This document shows, one piece after another, positions 8,056 through 16,648 of a DNA stretch of 64,000 nt; the first letter of the stretch is position 1; the number at the start of each line of letters is the position of its first letter. The translations under genes were made by a program, and so were the position numbers. The stretch is from positions 3,596,001-3,660,000 of the forward strand of contig NZ_JQNN01000001.1 of the NCBI RefSeq assembly GCF_000745265.1, in the 5' to 3' direction. Source of the DNA: Massilia sp. 9096. Its GTDB lineage: Bacteria > Pseudomonadota > Gammaproteobacteria > Burkholderiales > Burkholderiaceae_D. The notes under the pieces were generated by a model. That model saw only the letters and a list, made by a program, of their open reading frames with translations. It ran no database searches and had not been told where the DNA came from.

Positions 8056-9696
8056 TCAAGTTTCCTCGGGCGGCGATATCCTCAATAAATCCATCTTGCA
8101 CAACCATGCCAGACCGCGCAGCAGCGTCGGCCGATCGCAAGGCCCGAGGGTATCGAGCAGTTCGTCGACCTGCATCGGCTGCGATTCGATCGAGCCGAAG
8201 ATCAGGCCGAATTCTTCGAGCGTCGGCAGCGATGCTTGCGCAAACCGGTTGATCGCCAGCTCGCGGTACTGGCGCAGCAAAGCCAGCGAAGCGTGCGGCG
8301 TCAGTTCCACCAGCGACGCCGGCGTGATGCGCGCACTCGGGTAGCTGGCGAACAGTACGAACGGGTCGAGCCGGTCGGGCTCCACCTGCGCCGGCGCCGG
8401 GGTCAGGACCGGATCGGCGCGGCGCCGTTCATCGAGCTCGCTCCACAGCTGGCGGTAACGTCCCAGCACGACCGCCCAATCGTGCGCGCCCTGCGCACGC
8501 CGGCGCGCGTTGTCGCCGAGTTCGCGACGCAGGCCGGCGCTTGCACTCAAGCGTTCGTAAGCCTGCGCGAGCGCCGCGCCGTCCACCGCCACCGCATGGC
8601 TGGTATGACCGCAATACTGGTCGTAGCTGTCCACGCCATCGTCGTAACGCTGCGCGAGATCAAGCCCGGCGCCCGGTCCGGGCATCACGGTCGGGATCAC
8701 GATACCCTCGACGCCATCGCGCACGGTGTCGCGGTATGCGCCCCAATCGCTGACCACGCACGGCAGCCCGGCCGCCATCGCCTGCAGCAGCGGCGCGGCG
8801 CAGTCCTGCACGCTGTCCGCCATCGCGGTGAAGACGTCGGCCGCGGCCCATGCGTCGACGTGATGGTCGGGATGCGCGTCGAGCATGGTCAGCTTGACCG
8901 ACGGGGCCAGCACGGCAGCCGCTTCGCGCAAACCGTGTTCGGCGCCGGCTTCGTCGAAGCGCCCGCACAGCAGCAGGTGCACGGCGCGGCCGGCCATGGC
9001 GGCGCGCTCCAGCGCGACCAGCATCTGCTGCGGGTGCGCATCGCCGTGGAAGGACAGGCGGCCGGCGTGCAGGAAGGCGACGTCGTCCGCGCCAATGCCG
9101 AAGCGCGCGCGCGCGCCGTGGCGTTGGGCGTCGTCGAAGACGAAGTCGCGGCTGTGCACGCCGGGCGCGATCAAAGGCAGCTGCGGCAGCTCGAAGCGCG
9201 TGGCGCCGAAGCGCGCGGCCAGGTAGGCCCCCTGGCGCTCGAGGATCGCGCGCACGCTGTCGCGCACCACGCGCGAGGGACAGATCAGCGCGTCCCAGCT
9301 GCGCAGCGGCGCGGCAAGCAGGCCGGCGATCGCGCTCATGTCGGCGTGCGCTGCGGTGGCGTGCGCGATGCCGCACAAGCTGTAGCGGCGCCCGCCTGCA
9401 CCGGCCAGGCCGAGGCGGCGCCAGGCCAGGCGCGCGAGGTCGGGCGAGGTCTGGAGCAGGGTGCCGAAACGTTCGATGTCCTGCGGGCGGCCGGGTGCGA
9501 TGTGGTCGACACCGCCGCGGTAGCCGAGCTGGCGCAAGGCGTCCTTGAAAGCCCTCGACTGGGCGTCGCCGGCGCCGAAGGCCGCTACCTGCGCCAGGTC
9601 GTCGCACTGCGCGATCGCCCGCAGCAGGCCGGCGCGAAAGCCGGCGTCGGCGTCGTCGGCATCGGATGCGACATGCAGGGCGAAGCGGTCGGTCAT
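8056..9696 (-). CDS. Glycosyltransferase (GT4-like)
   Basis: 546 residues. The C-terminal Rossmann half resembles GT-B family 4 enzymes: a FLHAGRLSFHGDAHPQQ strand-loop, a LLLCGRFDEAG nucleotide-site strand, and an AAPLLQAMAAGLPCVVSDWGAYRDTV segment equivalent to the E-x7-E donor-binding region, although the first acidic residue is not obvious. These enzymes transfer a sugar from a nucleotide donor to cell-surface glycans or other acceptors; neither donor nor acceptor can be inferred. The ATG at 9696 has GGAGA 7 bases upstream; a longer frame to 9762 lacks a ribosome site. About 100 C-terminal residues look like an added helical domain. It stands alone, not in a polysaccharide cluster. Confidence 0.75.
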   Translation of the reverse strand: MTDRFALHVASDADDADAGFRAGLLRAIAQCDDLAQVAAFGAGDAQSRAFKDALRQLGYRGGVDHIAPGRPQDIERFGTLLQTSPDLARLAWRRLGLAGAGGRRYSLCGIAHATAAHADMSAIAGLLAAPLRSWDALICPSRVVRDSVRAILERQGAYLAARFGATRFELPQLPLIAPGVHSRDFVFDDAQRHGARARFGIGADDVAFLHAGRLSFHGDAHPQQMLVALERAAMAGRAVHLLLCGRFDEAGAEHGLREAAAVLAPSVKLTMLDAHPDHHVDAWAAADVFTAMADSVQDCAAPLLQAMAAGLPCVVSDWGAYRDTVRDGVEGIVIPTVMPGPGAGLDLAQRYDDGVDSYDQYCGHTSHAVAVDGAALAQAYERLSASAGLRRELGDNARRRAQGAHDWAVVLGRYRQLWSELDERRRADPVLTPAPAQVEPDRLDPFVLFASYPSARITPASLVELTPHASLALLRQYRELAINRFAQASLPTLEEFGLIFGSIESQPMQVDELLDTLGPCDRPTLLRGLAWLCKMDLLRISPPEET

Positions 9697-9827
9697 GCGA
9701 AGTCTCCTGGGCCGGTCATGGCTGTGCTGTTCGATTTCAGCGCATGATAGCCTCAGTGCCAAGCTTGTGGAGCACGCGTGCGCACGCGCGTGTGCGCGGG
9801 CGCCTCGCAGGCCGCGTCAGCGAACGA

Positions 9828-10511
9828 TCAACGTGGCGCGATGGCGATCGCCGACCAGTGCACGTCGACCACCGGCGTGCGCGTCGCGCGGTCGCGGCGG
9901 TAGCTGTGGAAGGTGTGGTGGCCGTCGTCACGCTGGTGGCACATCGTGCATTCGGTGCGCGCATCGATGCTGGCGAACCCGGCGCGCGCAAGCTGCAGGC
10001 GCACGATCGCCGGCAGGTCGAGCATGCGCGGACGCGGCGCCACGACCTCGGGGGCGAAGCCCCAGCGCTCGACGAAGCCGTCGACCACTTCCGGTCCGAC
10101 CTGGTAGCAGCACGCGTGCGCGGCCGGTCCGGCCGCCGCGATCCAGTCGCCGGGCGCGCCCCCGCGCGTGCGCACGAGATCGGCGAACGCATCGACGATG
10201 CCGTGCATCGCGCCGCGCCAGCCGGCGTGCAGCGCCGCGACTTCGGCGCCGTCGCGGCGCGCCAGCAGGATCGGCACGCAATCGGCGGTGGCGATCGCCA
10301 GCAGCAGGCCGGGCCGGTCGGTGAACATGCCGTCGGCCTCGCCCCCGTCCTGGTTCGGCTCGGTCACGATGGCGATGCGCGTGCCGTGGCGCTCGTGCTG
10401 GATCGGGCGGCGCGGCCACAGCGCGGGAAAGCAGGCCGCCAGGTCGTCGTGGCGGGTGCCGAAGCCGTGCAGGATATGCGGGGTCTGGTGCAGGAGCGGA
10501 CTGGTGAGCAT
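9828..10511 (-). CDS. pgeF: Peptidoglycan editing factor / multicopper-type purine nucleosidase family protein
   Basis: 227 residues of the YfiH/PgeF (DUF152, laccase-domain) family. Conserved motifs are TADCVPILL, HAGWRGAMHGIVD and CTMCHQRDDGHHTFHSYRRD, which carry the Cys and His metal ligands. In E. coli, PgeF removes peptidoglycan precursors carrying L-serine in place of L-alanine; homologues also act on purine nucleosides, so the exact reaction is open. The ATG at 10511 precedes the typical LLHQTPHILHGFGTR start; an ATG at 10535 is an alternative, and neither has a strong ribosome site. It follows nrdB on the same strand but beyond a terminator, so it is probably transcribed separately. 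Confidence 0.85.
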   Translation of the reverse strand: MLTSPLLHQTPHILHGFGTRHDDLAACFPALWPRRPIQHERHGTRIAIVTEPNQDGGEADGMFTDRPGLLLAIATADCVPILLARRDGAEVAALHAGWRGAMHGIVDAFADLVRTRGGAPGDWIAAAGPAAHACCYQVGPEVVDGFVERWGFAPEVVAPRPRMLDLPAIVRLQLARAGFASIDARTECTMCHQRDDGHHTFHSYRRDRATRTPVVDVHWSAIAIAPR

Positions 10512-10560
10512 GGCGGCAGGATAGCACGGCCACATGACGCCTCGATGTCCTGCTCCGCCA

Positions 10561-10588
10561 AAGAAAAAGCCCGCCGGGCGGCGGGCTT
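10561..10588 (-). terminator. Rho-independent terminator of nrdAB
   Basis: Perfect 9-base stem AAGCCCGCC/GGCGGGCTT with a 4-base loop. On the minus strand it is followed by TTTTTCTTT, 38 bases past the nrdB stop. Confidence 0.9.
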
Positions 10589-10625
10589 TGCAGACGATAC
10601 GGTCGAGCAGGAAATCAATCCCAGC

Positions 10626-11744
10626 TTAGTCCCAACTGAGCGCCCCACCCGTCTGGTACTCGGTCACGCGCGTCTCGAAGAAGTTGCGCTCCTTCTTCAG
10701 GTCGATCATCTCGCTCATCCACGGGAACGGGTTTTCCTCGTTCGGGAACAGCGGCTCCAGGCCGATCTGGACGGCGCGGCGGTTGGCGATGAAGCGCAGG
10801 TAGCCCTTGAACATCGCTGCGTTCAGGCCCAGCACGCCGCGCGGCATGGTGTCTTCGGCGTAGCGGTACTCGAGCTCGACGGCCTTCACGAACAGCTGCT
10901 TGATGTCTTCCTTGAATTCAAAGGTCCACAGCTGCGGGTTTTCCATCTTGATCGTGTTGATCAGGTCGATGCCGAAGTTGCAGTGCATCGACTCGTCGCG
11001 CAGGATGTACTGGTACTGCTCGGCGGCGCCGGTCATCTTGTTCTGGCGGCCGAGCGCCAGGATCTGCGTGAAGCCGACGTAGAAGAACAGGCCTTCCATC
11101 AGGCAGGCGAACACGATGATCGACTTGAGCAGCTTCTGGTCGTTTTCCAGCGTGCCGGTGTGGAATTGCGGATCGTTGATGGCCTCGATGAACGGGATCA
11201 GGAACTGGTCCTTGTCGCGGATCGACGGGATCTCGTTGTAGGCGTTGAAGATTTCCTTCTCGTCCAGGCCCAGCGATTCGACGATGTATTGATAGGCGTG
11301 GGTGTGGATCGCCTCTTCGAACGCCTGGCGCAGCAGGTACTGGCGGCATTCCGGCGCCGTGATGTGGCGGTAGGTGCCCAGCACGATGTTGTTGGCGGCC
11401 AGCGAGTCGGCGGTGACGAAGAAGCCCAGGTTGCGCTTGACGATGCGGCGCTCGTCTTCGGTCAGGCCGTTCGGGTTCTTCCACAGCTCGATGTCGCGCT
11501 GCATGTTCACTTCCTGCGGCATCCAGTGGTTGGCGCAGCCGGCCAGGTACTTGTCCCAGGCCCATTTGTATTTGAACGGGACCAGCTGGTTGACGTCGGT
11601 CTGGCCGTTGATGATGCGCTTGTCGTCGGCGTTCACGCGCTTGGCGACGTCGGCGGTGGAGGCTTCGGCGGCGCTTGCGTTGGCAACCGCGCCGGCTGCG
11701 GGGGCCGGTGCTGCGACCGGTTCATCGTCCCAGGAGAGAGCCAT
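10626..11744 (-). CDS. nrdB: Class Ia ribonucleotide reductase, beta subunit
   Basis: 372 residues. R2 subunit that carries the di-iron/tyrosyl radical cofactor used by NrdA to reduce ribonucleoside diphosphates to deoxyribonucleotides. The ferritin-like core shows the iron-ligand helices ([17 protein letters not shown] and [14 protein letters not shown]). A roughly 45-residue Ala-rich N-terminal extension precedes the core, as in other betaproteobacteria. The C-terminal GGALSWD tail should dock on the alpha subunit. AAGGA stands 8 bases before the ATG. It lies 68 bases downstream of nrdA in the same operon, and an intrinsic terminator follows. Confidence 0.97.
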   Translation of the reverse strand: MALSWDDEPVAAPAPAAGAVANASAAEASTADVAKRVNADDKRIINGQTDVNQLVPFKYKWAWDKYLAGCANHWMPQEVNMQRDIELWKNPNGLTEDERRIVKRNLGFFVTADSLAANNIVLGTYRHITAPECRQYLLRQAFEEAIHTHAYQYIVESLGLDEKEIFNAYNEIPSIRDKDQFLIPFIEAINDPQFHTGTLENDQKLLKSIIVFACLMEGLFFYVGFTQILALGRQNKMTGAAEQYQYILRDESMHCNFGIDLINTIKMENPQLWTFEFKEDIKQLFVKAVELEYRYAEDTMPRGVLGLNAAMFKGYLRFIANRRAVQIGLEPLFPNEENPFPWMSEMIDLKKERNFFETRVTEYQTGGALSWD

Positions 11745-11812
11745 GATGTGTTCCTTCTTGATTATTCGGGTGTGACGCCGCCCTGCACACGCAGGAGCGG
11801 CGGATCATAGGA

Positions 11813-14722
11813 TTACTGGCAGGCTTCGCACTCGTCGAAACCGGCGTCGCCCGGACGCAGGTAGCAGGCCGCACCGTCGACGATCTCGGCCGAAGCCGTC
11901 GGGGCCGGGGCCGGCGCCGACATCGCCGCACTGGCCGCGGCCGCGGCCGCCGCACCGGCTGCCAGGCCGCCGTCGACCGGCACCGCGTTCAGCGCGCCGG
12001 TGCGGGTGGTCGACTTCTCCATGTGCGTCGCCGCGATGGTGCGCAGGTAGTAGGTCGTCTTCAGGCCGCGCAGCCAGGCCAGCTTGTAGGTCTCGTCCAG
12101 CTTCTTGCCCGAGGCGCCGGCCATGTAGATGTTCAGCGACTGGGCCTGGTCGATCCACTTCTGGCGGCGCGAGGCGGCTTCGACCAGCCACTTCGGCTCG
12201 ACTTCGAACGCGGTCGCGTAGATGTCGCGCAGGTCCTGCGGCACACGGTCGATACGCGACAGCGAGCCGTCGAAGTATTTCAGGTCGTTGATCATGACCT
12301 CGTCCCACAGGCCGCGCGCCTTCAGGTCGCGCACCAGGTACGAGTTGATCTCGGTGAACTCGCCCGACAGGTTCGACTTCACGTACAGGTTCTGGAAGGT
12401 CGGCTCGATGCAGGCCGACACGCCGATGATGTTCGAGATCGTCGCGGTCGGGGCGATCGCCACGCAGTTCGAGTTGCGCATGCCGAACTGCTTGATGCGG
12501 TTGCGCACCAGCGGCCAGTCCATGGTCTCGGACGTGTCTTGCTGCAGGTACTCGGCGCCGCGCGCTTCGGCCAGCAGCTTGATCGAATCCTGCGGCAGGA
12601 TGCCGCGGTCCCACAGCGAACCCTCGTACGAACCGTAGCGGCCGCGCTCTTCGGCCAGCTCGGTCGAGGCCAGGTAGGCGTAGTAGCAGACAGCTTCCAT
12701 CGAGCGGTCGGCGAATTCCACGGCTTTATCCGACGCGAACGGCACGCGCATCATGTGCAGGCAGTCCTGGAAGCCCATGATGCCCAGTCCGACCGGACGG
12801 TGGCGCAGGTTCGAGTTGCGCGCCTTGTCGACGGCGTAGTAATTGATGTCGATGACGTTGTCGAGCATGCGCATCGCGGTGCGGATGGTCTTTTGCAGCT
12901 TGACCACGTCCAGGCCGTCGCCCTTCATGTGGGCCGGCATGTTGACCGAACCCAGGTTGCAGACCGCGATCTCTTCCTCGTTGGTGTTGAGGGTGATCTC
13001 GGTGCACAGGTTCGACGAGTGCACCACGCCGACGTGCTGCTGCGGCGAACGGATGTTGCACGGATCCTTGAACGTGATCCACGGGTGGCCGGTTTCGAAC
13101 AGCATCGACAGCATCTTGCGCCACAAGTCGAGCGCTTCGACTTTCTTGTACACGGTCATTTCGCCGCGCGCCGCACGGGCTTCGTACGCCACGTAGGCTT
13201 GCTCGAAGTCCTGGCCGACCTTGTCGTGCAGGTCCGGCACTTCGGACGGCGAGAACAGGCTCCAGGAACCCTTTTCCATCACGCGCTTCATGAACAGGTC
13301 CGGAATCCAGTTCGCGGTGTTCATGTCGTGGGTGCGGCGGCGGTCGTCGCCGGTGTTCTTGCGCAGGTCGAGGAATTCCTCGATGTCCAGGTGCCAGGTT
13401 TCCAGGTAGCCGCAGACCGCGCCCTTGCGCTTGCCGCCCTGGTTGACCGCCACCGCGGTGTCGTTGGCCACTTTCAGGAACGGCACCACGCCTTGCGATT
13501 TGCCGTTGGTGCCCTTGATGCGCGAACCCATCGCACGCACCGGGGTCCAGTCGTTGCCCAGGCCGCCGGCGAACTTCGACAGCAGCGCGTTTTCCTTGAT
13601 CGCGTCGTAGATGCCTTCCAGGTCGTCGGCGACGGTGGTCAGGTAGCACGACGACAGCTGCGAGCGGCGCGTGCCCGAGTTGAACAGGGTCGGGGTCGAG
13701 CTCATGAAGTCGAAGGTCGACAGCAGGTTGTAGAACTCGATCGCGCGCGCTTCGCGGTTTTCCTCGCGCAGCGACAGGCCCATCGCGACGCGCATGTAGA
13801 ACGCCTGCGGCATCTCGATGCGGGTTTCGCGGATGTGCAGGAAGTAGCGGTCGTACAGGGTCTGCAGGCCGATGTAGCCGAATTGCAGGTCGCGGTCGGC
13901 GACGATCGCCTTGGCCAGCTTCTGCAGGTCGAACTTGCCGAGTTCCTCGTCGAGCAGCTCGGCGGCTATGCCCTTGGCGATGTACTGCGGGAAGTAGGTG
14001 ACGTATTCGGCGGCGGCGCCGGCTTGCGGGACTTCCTTGCCGAACACTTCCTTGCGGATCGTGTGCAGCAAGATGCGCGCGGTGACCTGGCTGTAGGCCG
14101 GGTCTTTTTCCATCAGCGCGCGCGCAGCCAGGATCGCGGACTTGTGCAGTTCCTCGACCGGCACGCCGTCGTACAGGTTCTTGACGGTCTCGGCCAGGAT
14201 GGCGTCGGCGTCGACGTGCTTTTCCAGGCCGACGCAGGCAGCGTTGATCAGGCCGGCGACCTCGTTCATGTCGAGCGCGCGGCGCACGCCGCCGTCGACC
14301 ACCGTGAATTGCGGCGCAGCGCTGCCGTTGGCGCCGGTCGCTTCGCGCGCGGCGCGGCGCTCGTCCATGCGCTTGGCGCGGTACAGCACGTACTCGCGCG
14401 CGACTTCATGCTCGCCCGAGCGCATCAGGGACAGTTCCACCTGGTCCTGCACATCTTCGATGTGGAAGGTGCCGCCGTTCGGCTGGCGCCGCACCAGCGC
14501 CGACACCGCGTTGTTGGTCAGCTGGGCGACCAGTTCGCGCACGCGCGCCGAGTCGCGGTGCTGTTCGCCGTTCACGGCCAGGAAGGCCTTGGTCAGCGCG
14601 ACCTCGATCTTGCTGGGCTGGAACGGCACCACGGCGCCGTTGCGGCGGATGATGCGATAGTCGCCGCCTTCAACCAGTTCGGTTGCGTCGGGAAGGGTGG
14701 AAATGTCCGTAGATGTTTGCAT
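11813..14722 (-). CDS. nrdA: Class Ia ribonucleotide reductase, alpha subunit
   Basis: 969 residues, the catalytic R1 subunit. Residues of about 20 to 115 are an ATP-cone allosteric domain (YRIIRRNGAVVPFQPSKIEVAL). The barrel contains FNSGTRRSQLSSCYLTTV with the active-site cysteine, NLCTEI, and the ANWIPDLFMKRV region. The C-terminus ends DECEACQ, the mobile CxxC pair re-reduced by thioredoxin or glutaredoxin. GGAGG lies 5 bases before the ATG. The upstream region carries tandem NrdR-box-like palindromes, so dATP/ATP-sensing repression by NrdR is expected. It forms an operon with nrdB. Confidence 0.97.
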   Translation of the reverse strand: MQTSTDISTLPDATELVEGGDYRIIRRNGAVVPFQPSKIEVALTKAFLAVNGEQHRDSARVRELVAQLTNNAVSALVRRQPNGGTFHIEDVQDQVELSLMRSGEHEVAREYVLYRAKRMDERRAAREATGANGSAAPQFTVVDGGVRRALDMNEVAGLINAACVGLEKHVDADAILAETVKNLYDGVPVEELHKSAILAARALMEKDPAYSQVTARILLHTIRKEVFGKEVPQAGAAAEYVTYFPQYIAKGIAAELLDEELGKFDLQKLAKAIVADRDLQFGYIGLQTLYDRYFLHIRETRIEMPQAFYMRVAMGLSLREENREARAIEFYNLLSTFDFMSSTPTLFNSGTRRSQLSSCYLTTVADDLEGIYDAIKENALLSKFAGGLGNDWTPVRAMGSRIKGTNGKSQGVVPFLKVANDTAVAVNQGGKRKGAVCGYLETWHLDIEEFLDLRKNTGDDRRRTHDMNTANWIPDLFMKRVMEKGSWSLFSPSEVPDLHDKVGQDFEQAYVAYEARAARGEMTVYKKVEALDLWRKMLSMLFETGHPWITFKDPCNIRSPQQHVGVVHSSNLCTEITLNTNEEEIAVCNLGSVNMPAHMKGDGLDVVKLQKTIRTAMRMLDNVIDINYYAVDKARNSNLRHRPVGLGIMGFQDCLHMMRVPFASDKAVEFADRSMEAVCYYAYLASTELAEERGRYGSYEGSLWDRGILPQDSIKLLAEARGAEYLQQDTSETMDWPLVRNRIKQFGMRNSNCVAIAPTATISNIIGVSACIEPTFQNLYVKSNLSGEFTEINSYLVRDLKARGLWDEVMINDLKYFDGSLSRIDRVPQDLRDIYATAFEVEPKWLVEAASRRQKWIDQAQSLNIYMAGASGKKLDETYKLAWLRGLKTTYYLRTIAATHMEKSTTRTGALNAVPVDGGLAAGAAAAAAASAAMSAPAPAPTASAEIVDGAACYLRPGDAGFDECEACQ

Positions 14723-14898
14723 TGAGCCTCCAGGGATGACGAGCGGCCATCACAGGGTTACAAATGGATGCTGCCAACACGCTAAAGTTGGCAGCCTGAT
14801 AACTTTTTGGAAACTGGAAAAAGGAGCACCATGTCGAACGCGCCGGGCACGGGCCCCTCTTGCTGCTGTTCCTGCTTCTGTTTCTTTTCTTGGACCGA

Positions 14899-14914
14899 CC
14901 ACTAGATATAGTGT
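14899..14914 (-). promoter_or_regulatory. NrdR box 1
   Basis: CCACTAGATATAGTGT matches the NrdR consensus ACACTATATATAGTGT at 14 of 16 positions and is itself a near-palindrome. NrdR represses ribonucleotide reductase operons when dATP is high. The nrdR gene is not in this window. Confidence 0.8.
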
Positions 14915-14928
14915 TCGATCGCTGTATA

Positions 14929-14944
14929 GGCCTAATTGTAGTCG
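14929..14944 (-). promoter_or_regulatory. NrdR box 2 (weaker)
   Basis: The core CTAATTGTAG begins exactly 30 bases after the corresponding CTAGATATAG of box 1. That is three helical turns, the spacing typical of paired NrdR sites. The match to consensus is partial (8 of 16). Confidence 0.6.
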
Positions 14945-15142
14945 ATATTTGCCAATATCAAAGAGATCGGTCTTCGGATTTTTTTACTGGCTCAGCCTTG
15001 ACATTTGCCGATGCAAGGAATGTGGGGGCTTCGCATGAAGTGAGCACTAACATGCCGTTCGGAGCGCGCAACCATGGTGCGGAAATCGCACCTTCGACAC
15101 CACGTTCAATCGTGCGGCATCATGCGGCTTGCATGAGTCATC

Positions 15143-16615
15143 TCAAGCTTCGGGCGCCTGGATGTCCAGCTTCTGCATCTGGTAGCGCAGCTGGCGCACG
15201 CTGATGCCGAGCAGGCCCGCGGCCTGGGTGCGGTTGAACTGGGTCTGGTTCAGGGCGCGCAGGATGATGTCGCGCTCGACCTGGCTCAGGTAGTCCGGCA
15301 GGTTGCTGGGCAGCGGATCGGCGGCCGATGGGGTTGCGGGCGCTTCAGCCGTTGCGGGCGCGGCCGGGGCGGTGGCCAACGGCGCCGGGGGCACGGCCTC
15401 GGGCGCGGGCGCATGCGCAGGCGCTTGCACGCGCGCAGGCGTGTCCGCGCGCGTGGCCGCGTCGCCCAGGCGCGCGCCCTTGAGCAGCAGGTCGCCGACT
15501 TCGATCACGCCATCATCGGCAAAGGCGAGCGCCCGCTCCAGCACGTTTTCCAGTTCGCGCACGTTGCCCGGGAAGGAATAGGCTTGCAGCGCCTCGAGCA
15601 CGCCGGCGCCGAGGCGCGCCTTGCCCGGTCCGGCCAGGCGCGCCAGGATCGCATCGGTCAGCAACGGCAAGTCGTCCAGGCGTTCGCGCAGCGGCGGCAG
15701 GGTCAGCTCGATCACGTTCAGCCGGTAAAACAAGTCCTGGCGAAACCCGCCGTTCTCGACCAGCTTGCCCAGGTCCTTGTGGGTGGCGCTGACGATGCGC
15801 ACGTCGACCGCTTCCTCGGCCGTGGCGCCGATCTTGCGCACGCGCCGCTCCTGGATCGCGCGCAGCAATTTGACTTGCATCGCCAGCGGCAGGTCGGCCA
15901 CCTCGTCGAGCATCAGCGTGCCGCCGCTGGCGGCCTGGAAGAAGCCGTCGCGCTCGTCGTTGGCGCCGGTGAAGGCGCCCTTGCGGTAGCCGAAGAACTC
16001 GGCTTCCATCAGCGCTTCCGGAATCGCGCCGCAATTGACGGCCACGAACGCCTTGCCGGCGCGCGCGCTCTGGGCGTGGATCTCGCGCGCCGCGAGTTCC
16101 TTGCCGCTGCCCGATTCGCCGTTGATGGCGATCGGCGCCTGCGAGCGCGCCAGCCGCTCGATCTGTGCACGCAAGGCCTGCATCGCCTGCGAACCGCCGA
16201 TCAGGCGCGAACCGCCCGCGTGCGGCGCGCCCTGCGCGCTTTCCGCATCAAGCAGCTTCAGGGCCGAGCGCACCATCCGGCGCAGGTCGTCCAGCACCAC
16301 CGGCTTGGAGACGTAGTCGAAGGCGCCGGCTTTCAGCGCGACCACCGCGTTCTCGGCGCTGCCGTAGGCGGTGATCACGGCGATCGGCGTATGGCGATGG
16401 TTGCCGGCCACCTCGCGCACCAGCTCCAGGCCCATGCCGTCGGGCAGGCGCATGTCGGTCAGCACCAGCGCGTACTCTTTTTGCCCGAGCAGGCCGCGCG
16501 CCTCGCGCACGGTGGCGGCGCTGTCGACGTCCAGGCCCATCTTGAGCAGGGTGATCTCGAGCAGCTCGCGCAAATCCGCTTCGTCGTCCACAACCAAAAT
16601 GCGGGGTGCACTCAT
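15143..16615 (-). CDS. pilR: Sigma-54-dependent response regulator PilR
   Basis: 490 residues: receiver domain (ILVVDDEADLRELLE, phospho-acceptor Asp in LVLTDMRLPDG), AAA+ sigma-54-activation domain (Walker A GESGSGKE, the GAFTGA loop that contacts sigma-54), a long Ala/Pro linker, and a FIS-type helix-turn-helix (FNRTQAAGLLGISVRQLRYQMQ). PilR activates pilA transcription for type IV pili with RpoN. The ATG at 16615 has GGAG upstream; a TTG nine bases earlier sits too close to the same site. It starts 33 bases after pilS and forms the sensor-regulator pair. No pilin gene is in the window. Confidence 0.92.
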   Translation of the reverse strand: MSAPRILVVDDEADLRELLEITLLKMGLDVDSAATVREARGLLGQKEYALVLTDMRLPDGMGLELVREVAGNHRHTPIAVITAYGSAENAVVALKAGAFDYVSKPVVLDDLRRMVRSALKLLDAESAQGAPHAGGSRLIGGSQAMQALRAQIERLARSQAPIAINGESGSGKELAAREIHAQSARAGKAFVAVNCGAIPEALMEAEFFGYRKGAFTGANDERDGFFQAASGGTLMLDEVADLPLAMQVKLLRAIQERRVRKIGATAEEAVDVRIVSATHKDLGKLVENGGFRQDLFYRLNVIELTLPPLRERLDDLPLLTDAILARLAGPGKARLGAGVLEALQAYSFPGNVRELENVLERALAFADDGVIEVGDLLLKGARLGDAATRADTPARVQAPAHAPAPEAVPPAPLATAPAAPATAEAPATPSAADPLPSNLPDYLSQVERDIILRALNQTQFNRTQAAGLLGISVRQLRYQMQKLDIQAPEA

Positions 16616-16648
16616 CGCAAGCAATCTCCGTGACTATATGGTTGTATT

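Larger units (their letters stand above)
14723..15142. other. nrdA upstream region
   Basis: 420 bases, AT-richer than its surroundings, lie between the pilR stop and the nrdA start (both minus strand). It holds the NrdR-like boxes (14899-14944) about 180 bases upstream of nrdA, implying a leader of roughly that length. Nothing else coding was identified. Confidence 0.6.

Noticed and set aside
12023..14725. 900-codon open frame on the plus strand antisense to nrdA
   Set aside because: GC-rich codon bias in nrdA leaves the opposite strand open. The translation is His/Arg/Val-rich with no recognisable domain, while nrdA itself is fully conserved.
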